Program-made: the position numbers and the translations under genes
NCBI GenBank assembly: GCA_905480545.1
Contig: CAJQQR010000228.1
Span: 1 to 64,000, forward strand
Length of the DNA: 64,000 bases
Source: an uncultured Pirellulaceae bacterium
GTDB taxonomy: Bacteria > Planctomycetota > Planctomycetia > Pirellulales > Pirellulaceae
Direction: 5' to 3'
Shown here: positions 8,859 to 17,098 of the stretch, one piece after another
Layout: the number at the start of each line of letters is the position of its first letter
Position numbering within the stretch: position 1 is the first letter of the stretch
Notes under the pieces: generated by a model
Database searches by the model: none
Told to the model about the DNA's origin: nothing
What the model saw: only the letters and a program-made list of their open reading frames with translations

Positions 8859-9380
8859 ATGCATGAGCGACAAGAAACGATTGAAAAGTATTTTGCAGGG
8901 ATTGCTGAAAATACCTTTCACACTCAACTGGGCGTGGTTAATCCGCCGCTGGTCAATTATGTGACCAATCTTTTAATTCGATTTGTCAGGTTGGACAATT
9001 TCTACCGGGTGCGAAGCATCTCTGGCAAACCGATCATGGATGTAGATGAATTGGTAGGCGAGGCCACCATGCGATTGGGAGATGCCAAACGCGAGATCCT
9101 CCAGTACATCGGTGACTTTACGCTGTTCTGGCTTGGCGTTTTCCCCGAGTCATTTCAAAAAAATGGGGAACGAACCGCTAAGTACAACAACTTCTGTGAG
9201 CATGGCAGCCGTTCATATGAAATAGCAAGCCAAATCGAAACAACGGACGACGAAGCTCCGGATTCAGGAGTGCTTGAGACGTTAAGCGAGAGCTTTGAAC
9301 TCTGTGCTTACGGAATCCAAGAAGTCCGTCGCGAGTGGGAACGAAATGACGATTCGTCTTCGGGACCCATCATTTTGTAA
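8859..9380 (+). CDS. Hypothetical cytoplasmic protein, 173 aa
   Basis: Not recognised. It is a soluble, acidic, mainly helical protein with no signal peptide or membrane span. A well-spaced GAGG lies about 7 bases before ATG 8859. It follows the kinase-like gene by 147 bases on the same strand and could be co-transcribed with it. The residues NPPLVNYVTNLLIRFVRLD and GEATMRLGDAKREILQYIGDF look like helices packed through Leu/Ile faces. A search against planctomycete proteomes would decide whether it is a conserved family. Confidence 0.65.
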   Translation: MHERQETIEKYFAGIAENTFHTQLGVVNPPLVNYVTNLLIRFVRLDNFYRVRSISGKPIMDVDELVGEATMRLGDAKREILQYIGDFTLFWLGVFPESFQKNGERTAKYNNFCEHGSRSYEIASQIETTDDEAPDSGVLETLSESFELCAYGIQEVRREWERNDDSSSGPIIL

Positions 9381-9569
9381 GTCGTGAAACCAGTCGAATC
9401 CATTTGGTGATCTATGACTCACGCCAATGACTTCGATCCTTCTTTGAAATGATTTGACGCGGGCAAGAAAACGATACTTGACGTAACTGAGTGCCTTCAC
9501 CCAGACTTTGGGACAACTTGATCCTTCAAGAATTCAATGGTTAACGCGCGATGAAAGGGAAAATTATCT

Positions 9570-10724
9570 CTAAGAATTTTCAGAACGAAGAATTTCTGCA
9601 GCGTTTACCATGGCTTTGAGCTTGGCAGCAGCCACATCCTCTTCATTTACGCAGCGGTTGGCAAAACACCCAAATCCACAATCTGGGTTAAGGTAAACAT
9701 TCTCCGGTGACCAATGCTGCAGCGCCTCGTTAGACCGTTCAACAATTGATTCAACAGACTCCGCGGTGTCAGTGCGAGGATTGACGCATCCCAGCCCAAT
9801 TTCACGATCCGGCAATGCGCGACCGATGATGGCCAATTCGCCCGCTCTCGGAGTCGCGAATTCAAGCACCAATTGATCGACATTCATTTTTCGAAAGCAA
9901 TCGACAAGGGGTGCGTAATCGCCTGAAATCAACACGTCCTCCCGTTTCGACCAGTTTCCACGACAAACATGAATACCCGTACGAATTCTCCCCGAGAAAC
10001 CGTCCAATACTCGATTCATCAATTCGGCAGCGTAGGCAAGTTCGGCACCCGCATCACGGCGGGTAGCTAAGGTCGCTCACATAAAGGTGCGACGCTTGTC
10101 ATCGCCACTATGAACGACCTCTGTCAACACCGGCTCATCAAACTGAACGAATTCAGCACCTGCATCAACCAGCTCTTCAAGCTCTTCACGCAGGATAGAA
10201 ACGACATCATCGGCCATCACTGGTTTATCGCCGTAGGCACCACTGGAATACGACGTCACCCACATTGCTCGCGTTAATAAGTAGGGACCGGGCAGAGTCG
10301 TTTTAACTGGCTTACCGGTCAAGGTTCGAATGAACCTCAGATCTTCAGCCGCCAGTGATGCTCGCCGTCGTAGCTTTCCAACGCAAGTCGGATTTCGAAT
10401 TGCATAAGCGGGTGCGTCGAGTGTCTGAAGCATTTCCTCAAAAGCCGCTTTGTCTTCCACCGTCTCCAGCATTTCGGCCAATGACATCAACTGCGTTCCC
10501 TCGACCTTTTCGGCAATAAACGAATAGAAATTGTCGCGACGCAATTCCCCGTCCACAACAATATCAACTCCGGCGTCAAGCTGCAGTTGCACACACCGAC
10601 GGATTTCGTTGTCAGCCAATTCATTGAATTGCTGTTCCGACATTCGCTTCATCCGTTTTTCGCGAAGACCTGCGAGCAATTGCGGAGACCGCGGCCACGA
10701 ACCAACTTGAGTGACTGAAAACAT
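9570..10724 (-). CDS. Core-MetE-like methyltransferase with an in-frame TGA (candidate selenoprotein)
   Basis: Read through one TGA at 10077-10079, this is one 384-residue protein. Both halves are in the same frame and join without an indel. The N part (MFSVTQVGSWPRS, GELRRDNFY, LPGPYLLTRAMW, FVQFDEPVLTEV) and the C part (HVCRGNW, LVLEFATPRAG, LNPDCGFGCF) are consecutive segments of a cobalamin-independent methionine-synthase catalytic domain, which transfers methyl to a thiol through zinc. Zinc ligands H252, C254, E288 and C349 are all present. The TGA is residue 216, directly after RTFM, where I recall Cys in relatives. A 6-bp hairpin begins 12 nt after it. It is the last gene of the TusA/DsrE/TusA-OsmC cluster. 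Alternatives are a nonsense mutation or a sequencing error. Start ATG 10724 matches the usual N terminus. Confidence 0.75.
10047..10064 (-). promoter_or_regulatory. SECIS-like hairpin after the TGA of the MetE-like gene
   Basis: On the mRNA, 12 nt after the UGA, ACCCGC pairs perfectly with GCGGGU around the loop CGUGAU. A U-G pair extends the stem, followed by a C-C mismatch and a G-C pair. The loop G-U lies 20-21 nt after the UGA, about where the essential G-U sits in E. coli fdhF (from memory). The stem lies in coding sequence that also has to encode the protein, so chance pairing is possible. Confidence 0.5.
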
Positions 10725-10882
10725 GATTGTTCCAATTAAATATCGATACTCTAATGCCAAGCCGCTTGCCGATTTAATCAACCGCGACCCTTTCCCGTTC
10801 GGTTCATCAGCCTAAACCGATTCAAAATCCACCACTAACTTTAAAAAGTTGCTGCAAACACGAAATCCCCGACCTCACACGT

Positions 10883-11626
10883 TTATAAAAGCACTATCCG
10901 AGCATCCATTTCGCAGCCTTTTTTCAATGTTTGAAAAACGGGTGATGCATTCAACGCCACGTGCCATACATCCATTAACCTCTCCGAGAGCGCCGGCGAC
11001 GTCACGAACAAAATCAACGCAATTTCTTTGACTGAGGCATCACCACTCTCCAATCCCACGGCCGCCAGCGTGTCGTTCAGCGTCGCGTTGACCGTAGCTT
11101 CAATTTCGTCTACCAATAGACTGCGTTGACTGCACTGAATTGAAAAACAAGCCAGCACATCACTGAGAAGAGATCCGAGCATTTGCTCAAGTGCAGTGGG
11201 TAATTCGGCAGAACGATCAAATCCTAACGACGCTCCTGATTTCCAGGAAAAATTTCGGGAGTAGATGACTGTTTCAACCTTGCTTGAGCGTCGCCCACGC
11301 AAACTCCACTTGAACGCTCGTGCCTTTTCCCGATCCGCGTCTAAATCTTTTTTTTCGTCGTCAGAGGTTTCTTTTAATTTGCGTTGTACGAAGTGTCTCC
11401 ATTCGCCGGGCGATACTTCATCGCTTCGGACATGGGTATGCCCAACCATTCGACACCACGGTGGCAGCTCGGACTCGACTGTCGGTTCGGTACTGCGGAT
11501 CTCCAGCAAACCACCTGCAGGCACATTCATCATATTTTGACGAATCAGCAGAATTAGGCCGGAGCCGCAATCCATCGAACCGCCGTCAAAAACATGATCA
11601 GCGATAAGTTTGTTTTCGGACGTCAT
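10883..11626 (-). CDS. TusA-like domain fused to an OsmC-like domain
   Basis: A 247-aa cytoplasmic protein. Residues 1-70 resemble TusA/SirA sulfur carriers: DHVFDGGSMDCGSGL places a Cys where the TusA CPxP cysteine sits, with CG replacing CP, followed by LPPWCRMVGHTHV, equivalent to the IPxFC segment near the end of TusA. After a charged linker, residues 105-247 match an OsmC/Ohr-type fold (SAELPTALEQMLGSLLSD, then ACFSIQCSQR with candidate redox Cys). OsmC proteins reduce peroxides through paired cysteines; fusion to a carrier suggests thiol or persulfide chemistry. It starts 3 bases after the DsrE-like gene's stop codon, so the two are an operon. The start at ATG 11626 is clear. Confidence 0.7.
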   Translation of the reverse strand: MTSENKLIADHVFDGGSMDCGSGLILLIRQNMMNVPAGGLLEIRSTEPTVESELPPWCRMVGHTHVRSDEVSPGEWRHFVQRKLKETSDDEKKDLDADREKARAFKWSLRGRRSSKVETVIYSRNFSWKSGASLGFDRSAELPTALEQMLGSLLSDVLACFSIQCSQRSLLVDEIEATVNATLNDTLAAVGLESGDASVKEIALILFVTSPALSERLMDVWHVALNASPVFQTLKKGCEMDARIVLL

Positions 11627-11629
11627 CGA

Positions 11630-11995
11630 CTAAAAGCTTACATTAGGTGAACCGTTGCTTAACCATTCCACCAGAACTGCACCGCCAGCGATGTCCACTC
11701 CGTCAAACAATTCAGCCTCATCGATATCCCGTTTTTTGCAACACGGAGCACAGGCAACAACTCGCCCCCCAGCGGACATGAAATTTGTGATCAGCTCAGT
11801 AAGCGGCTTAAATGGACCATCCTCAACGATTTTGGCCGCTTCGTCTTTGACCGCAGCCCAGACGCCATCAGTACTCAGAAAGACCATCGTATCTTTGCCG
11901 GATCCAAGCGCTGCGGTTGCAACAACAAAACCAACTGTGGCTTTATCGCCGTTTTCTTTACAGGAATTAATTGTCACGCAAAATGTTTCACTCAT
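11630..11995 (-). CDS. DsrE/DsrF-like sulfur-relay protein
   Basis: 121 aa, cytoplasmic. ATAALGSGKDTMVFLSTDGV is the Rossmann-like opening typical of DsrE-family proteins, and VVACAPCCKKRDIDEAELFDG contains the Cys-x-x-Cys-Cys segment where the family carries its persulfide Cys. These proteins pass sulfur, or in the YedF branch are tied to selenium metabolism, between carriers. Its neighbours on both sides carry TusA-like domains, the usual partners of DsrE proteins. It starts 17 bases after the upstream TusA-like gene and ends 3 bases before the TusA-OsmC fusion. Confidence 0.78.
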   Translation of the reverse strand: MSETFCVTINSCKENGDKATVGFVVATAALGSGKDTMVFLSTDGVWAAVKDEAAKIVEDGPFKPLTELITNFMSAGGRVVACAPCCKKRDIDEAELFDGVDIAGGAVLVEWLSNGSPNVSF

Positions 11996-12012
11996 AATCT
12001 TGCTTTCTGTAG

Positions 12013-12417
12013 TTAGTTGTTATTTGGTTTTTGTATGCGATAAAAGGGGTGCTCATCAGACACCAAAATGTGTTTCGTCAGGCGGCACCATGCGGGAATC
12101 TCCAGCGGAGCACCAGGGTCGAGCGCGCGAACTTCGACAATCGAATTTGCAGGTTGCTTGCGCATAAAAATCAATAAATCGAGAAGCAATTCGCCACACC
12201 CTGTTTCGCCACCATCAAAATGGTCGGAAATTTTGTCCATGTCTCTGCTCACCAATCGAGTCTCCCCTGCGCCTTCAGTAAACCTAAAACGCTCGAGACG
12301 AGAATCCCACTGAATCCCGAATCGGCGATCCTCATTAGAAATCGGCCCTGTTCGTTTCGGTTGACTTGGGCGGCAATGTCGATGTCGATATTTGCTTGGG
12401 GAGCTTTTTTGTGACAA
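12013..12417 (-). CDS. TusA-like protein
   Basis: First gene of the cluster in transcription order. The C-terminal half (about 75 residues) is TusA-like: DHFDGGETGCGELLLDLL carries the carrier Cys followed by Gly rather than Pro, and APLEIPAWCRLTKHILV matches the terminal segment. It shares the DHxFDGGxxxCG signature with the TusA-OsmC fusion, which implies a common origin by duplication. The start is uncertain: TTG 12417 adds a basic, unstructured-looking 59 residues; ATG 12240 would leave only the domain. I see no terminator between this gene and the next. Confidence 0.65.
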   Translation of the reverse strand: MSQKSSPSKYRHRHCRPSQPKRTGPISNEDRRFGIQWDSRLERFRFTEGAGETRLVSRDMDKISDHFDGGETGCGELLLDLLIFMRKQPANSIVEVRALDPGAPLEIPAWCRLTKHILVSDEHPFYRIQKPNNN

Positions 12418-13940
12418 TACATAGATTCTTATGTTGAAGATTTCTCAATGTGTTAAAGCACTTCAAAAAAACGACAGCAAATTGTTTATCACAAATGACC
12501 GATGCGAAACGATCATTCCCCATTCCAAGTTTGACAACCTTAACGATAGACCGAAGCCTGATCGTTTTGATCCACGCGTTTTATTCAAAAGTGGTTGAAG
12601 CCCCAGCTAGAGAATCCTGATGACGCTGAAGCATCACGTTTGCTTCGCATTTCCTACCAAGCCCTCGCCAAGAAGCCCTCGCCAAGAAGCCCTCAACAAC
12701 ATTTCAACCTGTTGCCTTACGCAATTCATAGGAAATAACTGGCGTAAATCACACGTTGGTTTGATCGCCCAAAGCATCTACGTTCGCCTTGTCCCGGGAC
12801 AATGGGTACAAGTCCAAGACAACGTGGCGAACGACGAAACGATAAGATATCGTCGTTTAGTTTGTCATGCTACAAGACGAAACGCCAGCGTCAAGGGTTG
12901 ATTCACGAGCGTCCTAATCTGATAGTTGGGGTTCGTAAAAATTGGCCTTAGGGCTAAGAAACATTGGCTACCAAATTTGCTGCTTTTCCCATGACGTGAT
13001 TGTTGGAGGCTAATTTGAGTCAATGAATTCTTCAATAATCCATCTTTCTCAGTATTTACTTCCCTTTATTCGGGCGTTTCGATGAATGCCCAACATCCGT
13101 GAAACGATCCAATCACGTTTTGATCAGCCGCCAATCGTTTCAACCGGAACAAAATCCGCCAAAGGAGTGGATCAGCTTTTTGTAATATGGGGCTACACCG
13201 AATTATCAGCCGACTGCGTTTTTAACTGTGACCGAATTTCCATTTCGTTCATCAGGCCTACTCTATATTTGCGTCAATTGATTACCTTACTCTCAGACAT
13301 CGATTTATTAAAACTGGGCCCTATCAAGAGCTCGGTTGTTGTGAATCGAGTGGCAGTCCGCGCTGCCTGCTCGTTTGTGCTGGGAAATCGGGAAAAGTCC
13401 GGCTTGCAGTCCGATACCTTCGAAAAGACCGATGTGAGACTTATGGACATTCCAACATAAGATCACTTCGCGAAATTCCGATCCTATACAACGCCTTGCG
13501 AGCAGTTCTATTTTCGAATGACGTGAGATCATTTCAAGAAAAAGTCCGAGCCGCAAGCGACTTATCGATCGCCAATGCCAATCTTCTTGCAGCCCGTCAT
13601 TCTTCAAAAACAGTCGAATTAGCCATCGCAAAATTTGCTGCCGACGATTTCGATCTGACCGAAGAACTGAGCCAAGATTACGAAGCGATGCTTTCATTCG
13701 ACGAAGATCTCACCTATCACGAATTCCGAACTCTTCGCCCACTATGGACGCTTTCAATCCCAACGACGTTCGATGAGTGTAAATTTGATTTTCCGTAATG
13801 CATCGTCCAACACGTCAACATGGGCGACGCACAATTGCGTCCAGTTTGCGCAGAACGCTATCGTTTTTCTTCGTGGTCCGATCGTGTTCCATAAAATTCC
13901 TGTTCGGATCGCATTTTTTCCCATTTTGCACCCGGAGCTT
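12418..13940. other. Gene-poor interval with decayed-looking frames
   Basis: No confident gene. The frames 13086-13460 and 13496-13798 (plus strand) are open but in different phases. The second encodes an acidic helical segment (VELAIAKFAADDFDLTEELS) that could be the relic of a real protein. A 14-bp unit, GCCCTCGCCAAGAA, is repeated in tandem at 12661-12688 with a partial third copy. Together with the pseudogene on its right this looks like a decaying region. Confidence 0.4.
12661..12698. repeat. 14-bp tandem repeat, two full copies and a partial
   Basis: GCCCTCGCCAAGAA at 12661-12674 is followed by an identical copy at 12675-12688 and by GCCCTCAACA at 12689-12698. It lies in a non-coding interval. 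Confidence 0.8.
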
Positions 13941-14820
13941 TCTTGGGTAGTTTTTTTTCAACCCATACGGCAATCATTGTTTGCCGGCTGTTTTTCGAAA
14001 AGGTGTCTTAGTTTTGCGGGGCACTCTTGTTCCCAAGACAATTCATCGGACGACGATAAAACGAGCCACAAATTGTTTGCCAAGCCCCGGAGACTGATTG
14101 GCAATCAACAGCATAAAGAAGCGGCCGAAATTTTTGCAAAAATGGTCAAACTCGATCCTAAAAATGCAACCGCTTGGCAGCTCATATCTCCGGAAGCCTC
14201 GATGATACAATCAAGTCAAATAAAAAAGCGAGCCAATTTAAAAGCACAAAGAGCATTCCACTTTATAATCCTGGGTGTGCCTATTCTCTGACGAAGGATC
14301 TCAAAAAACCCTAAGCCATTTAAATCAGTCAGTAGATGCCGAGTTTAAAGACGATGCCCAGATTCGGGGCGACTCTGATATAAACAACGTTCGCAGACTC
14401 GATGGTTTTGACGCATACTTTGAGGTCGTCAAAAACGATGGCAAAAGCACGGCAATGGATGAAAAGAAGTTTGACGCCAAGTCACTCGTCGGCGAATGGA
14501 AAGTCATCAGCGACAAACGAGCGGGGGTAAAAATCGAAACTGCCCCTTAAATCACTGATTACCATCACAAAGAAAACTTTGGCGAATGAATCTGGCGACG
14601 ACAACCCGTTTGCATTTTCATACAAGATTGACGCGAAAGGTTCCCCGATTGAAATCGACTTCAATATTGAAGGGGGCCCGTTCCAGAAGGCAATGCAATC
14701 GGCATCCTTAAAATGGACAAGAACATTTCACAGTGACCTTCGCGTTTCCCTACCGCACGAATCGAATAGGCCTTCGTTTAACGGGAAAAAGACTATTAAA
14801 TGCAATCCACTAAAGTGTCG
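13941..14820 (+). pseudogene. Remnant of a TPR protein with a TIGR03067-like domain
   Basis: Three consecutive protein segments that belong together lie in three different frames. Frame one (to about 14250) has a TPR: QQHKEAAEIFAKMVKLDPKN. Frame two (about 14270-14550) has TKDLKKTLSHLNQSVDAEF, the end-of-TPR module common in planctomycetes, then LVGEWKVISDKRAG. Frame three (14579-14820) continues with FSYKIDAKGSPIEIDFNIEG and LPHESNRPSF, the rest of a planctomycete TIGR03067-type domain (G-W-K-V near the start, IDx-G in the middle, RP near the end). Two frame changes and an early stop make an intact product implausible. Boundaries are approximate. Confidence 0.65.
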
Positions 14821-14827
14821 AGTGTCG

Positions 14828-15517
14828 CTACGGGAGCAAACTTAATACCGCTTCACTTGGCCGCGTCACTACATGGGCAGCGATTAACTTTCCAAGTGCC
14901 TCGACCCTCTCACTCCCGGAGGCGACCGCCGTTTTTACTGCTGCGACGTCGCCCTTGATCACAACCGTCACAAAACCGCCTCCCAATTTTTCCTTACCAA
15001 CGACTTCGACATTCGCACTCTTGCACGCAGTATCTATTGCCTCAAAGACTGCAGTAAATCCTTGGGTCTCGATAAATCCTAACGCAGCAATTTGATCTGT
15101 GGCCACTTGAAGAGCTCCTTGTTTTTTTGATTGGTTGCCTGTTGGCTTAACGGGCGATGTTTGGTTGGGACTTGGTGATCGTGGTTGGTGGACAACGTCC
15201 TGTTGAATCAGTGGATTATATTCCGATGGAGCATCGAGCACGGGGTAAGCAAGATCGTCGCAACGGTTCAAACACTTTGAAACGGCCGAGCCATTCAATG
15301 AATCGGCGATTTCAACTCCGGTTTTCAAAGCTAACTCGACCTGATCGACATCACCGAGAATCTTGATGCATATGCCGAGCATATCGTTCAGCTCGGATTG
15401 CAAAACGCGAATTTGAAACCCTTTCTCCATCGCATCAAGCGCGACCATCGCCGGTGTGTACCCGGCCGTTTCCAAAATTCCGATCGTGCGTAAGTTTCTT
15501 TTCAAAACGAAGTTCAA
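14828..15517 (-). CDS. Tandem BMC-domain (microcompartment shell) protein
   Basis: 229 aa with two BMC shell domains. The first (about 10-73) has TIGILETAGYTPAMVALDAM and ends near LKTGVEIAD; the second (about 143-215) has ALGFIETQGFTAVFEAIDTA and GGGFVTVVIKGDVAAVKTAV. They are separated by a roughly 65-residue Pro/Ser/Gln-rich linker, much longer than in standard BMC-T trimers. BMC proteins tile into shells around enzymes, yet no BMC-vertex protein, aldolase or signature enzyme lies nearby. The start is TTG at 15517, overlapping the thioredoxin gene's TGA within TTGA, so translation is probably coupled to it. The first domain lacks the usual Lys-rich hexamer edge; its assembly state is unknown. 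Confidence 0.8.
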   Translation of the reverse strand: MNFVLKRNLRTIGILETAGYTPAMVALDAMEKGFQIRVLQSELNDMLGICIKILGDVDQVELALKTGVEIADSLNGSAVSKCLNRCDDLAYPVLDAPSEYNPLIQQDVVHQPRSPSPNQTSPVKPTGNQSKKQGALQVATDQIAALGFIETQGFTAVFEAIDTACKSANVEVVGKEKLGGGFVTVVIKGDVAAVKTAVASGSERVEALGKLIAAHVVTRPSEAVLSLLP

Positions 15518-16011
15518 TTGGTTTTCAACAAGGTTTGTGACTTCTTTATTGCAGACTCAATTTTGGCAGCGTAGACATCGGGACTGACATCTTCATATCC
15601 AAGCTGGAGGATCGGTTTACCATTCGCGTCCATCACGATAATCGTGGGAAAACCGGTTATACCGTACATCTTCTGCAGCTGCTGATTCTGGTCTTTGATT
15701 TCCTGGCTCTGCTCGTAATCCGTGGGGAAATCTAATTCCAGCATAATCACATTTTCTTTTGCCCACTCAACAAATACAGGCGTTTCCAAGATCTTCGAAT
15801 TCAAGACCTTGCACCAACCACACCAATTGCTTCCGGTAAAAAATGCCAAAATCGGCTTGCCAGAATCGGCGGACAACTGAACCGATTCTGAAAACGATGT
15901 TTTCCAGTCGTGCGAGCTCGTTCGTTCCACTCGCGAACCGGAATCGTTATCGCCACATCCGGAACACTGCAACGCGAATACGGCCAATACCGTAAAAATG
16001 ACTCTGATCAT
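15514..16011 (-). CDS. Thioredoxin-fold lipoprotein (WCGWC)
   Basis: About 165 aa. The signal sequence ends in a lipobox-like ALQCSGC near residue 15, so this is probably a membrane-anchored lipoprotein. The thioredoxin fold contains FTGSNWCGWCKVLN (CxxC active site) and the cis-Pro segment GFPTIIVMDANGKP. Such thioredoxin_7-type proteins reduce or isomerise disulfides in the periplasm. ATG 16011 is preferred over 16053 because it opens directly into the hydrophobic signal. The stop overlaps the start of the BMC gene, a tight two-gene operon. A periplasmic thioredoxin paired with a shell protein has no obvious precedent that I can name. Confidence 0.82.
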   Translation of the reverse strand: MIRVIFTVLAVFALQCSGCGDNDSGSRVERTSSHDWKTSFSESVQLSADSGKPILAFFTGSNWCGWCKVLNSKILETPVFVEWAKENVIMLELDFPTDYEQSQEIKDQNQQLQKMYGITGFPTIIVMDANGKPILQLGYEDVSPDVYAAKIESAIKKSQTLLKTN

Positions 16012-16198
16012 TTCTTTATCACTGTAGATTAATAGTGGGGATTGAATTAACAAAACGTCCTACCAACAAGCAAGTGTTGGAAAACGTAAACCATTCGATC
16101 ACGCTTCTTAATGAATAAATCGCAGGGGAATCTCGTCCATTACAAATGCCTTTTGGACTACGACCCGGCCCCAAATCACAAACCGGATCTGCAAAAAA

Positions 16199-17023
16199 TC
16201 AAGTCGGAATCCAAATAGAGTTACCCGAGCCATTCGATTCTACCGAAACCCGTCTCGCCTTCATTCTAACATAGGGCGCAATAAACTGGCAGCGATGGCC
16301 GAATTCACCATCGCTTGCGTTTTCGCGAGCATGATTGGGCTCGATAAGGTCTTCGATCACGAACCCGCACCGACACATTCCACCCACGATTTCTTCCCAA
16401 CGATGTAGAAATTCCGCGGTACCCTCTTCACGCAAACGGCTCTTGGCCGTCGGTGGCAATGGCGTTTGATTTGACTGATAGTATTTTTCGCGTAGGACAT
16501 AGCCACCTCGCTTCCCCTCCAAATCGGCCTGCAAACTGACAGGAGTTTTGTGCTGACTGATGTAGATCCCTGACGGAGCAAGTATACGTGCAACTTCCGA
16601 AAAAACGGCAATAATATTCGGTACGTAGCAGGTACTCACCGGCTGAACGACGATATCGAAGATCGAATTGGCAAACATTGACAAATCGTCCATCGATGCC
16701 TCAACGGTCTTAATATTCAGCCTCCGCTCGGTGGCGACCTCACGGTCCAACTCGAGCATCTTGGGGCTAATATCAACGACAGTTACATTTGCACCGGCTG
16801 CTGCATATAAAGCACTTTGCCGTCCGCCACCAGCAGCAAGACATAACAGCTCTTTACCATCAACACCATTTGAAAGCCAACCCAGTTTTCCGTCAACGGT
16901 GTTTAACGGATTCATCAACTCCTCATCAGATGCGGCTTTGGCAAAACAGCTTTTCTGAGCCACCAACCGATCCCATGCCCGCCGGTTTTGTTGATAAAAA
17001 GCCCCAAATCCGTCAGTTGTCAT
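16199..17023 (-). CDS. Class I SAM-dependent methyltransferase
   Basis: 274 aa, cytoplasmic. The Rossmann-like core has motif I LLCLAAGGGRQSALYAAAGA (E/D-x-GxGxG variant), the acidic end of strand beta2 VTVVDISPKML, and a motif at FDIVVQPVSTCYVPN followed by VARILAPSGIYISQHK. The substrate is unknown; the Cys-rich segment GGMCRCGFVIEDLIEP near the C terminus is a possible metal- or substrate-binding addition. The N terminus YQQNRRAWDRL is like small-molecule methyltransferases of the UbiE group. It is 75 bases from the histidine-kinase gene on the same strand and could be co-transcribed. Confidence 0.8.
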   Translation of the reverse strand: MTTDGFGAFYQQNRRAWDRLVAQKSCFAKAASDEELMNPLNTVDGKLGWLSNGVDGKELLCLAAGGGRQSALYAAAGANVTVVDISPKMLELDREVATERRLNIKTVEASMDDLSMFANSIFDIVVQPVSTCYVPNIIAVFSEVARILAPSGIYISQHKTPVSLQADLEGKRGGYVLREKYYQSNQTPLPPTAKSRLREEGTAEFLHRWEEIVGGMCRCGFVIEDLIEPNHARENASDGEFGHRCQFIAPYVRMKARRVSVESNGSGNSIWIPT

Positions 17024-17098
17024 CTACGGACTTTCCATTTCCAAAAGTAAAAATGCATTTTAACCAAAGCAAAAAAGAAGCCGGAAACGACTGACGCG

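Noticed and set aside
13308..13697. A 129-aa minus-strand ORF opposite two plus-strand frames
   Set aside because: Composition resembles antisense of a real or decayed frame (Arg/Leu/Ser-rich) and has no domain.
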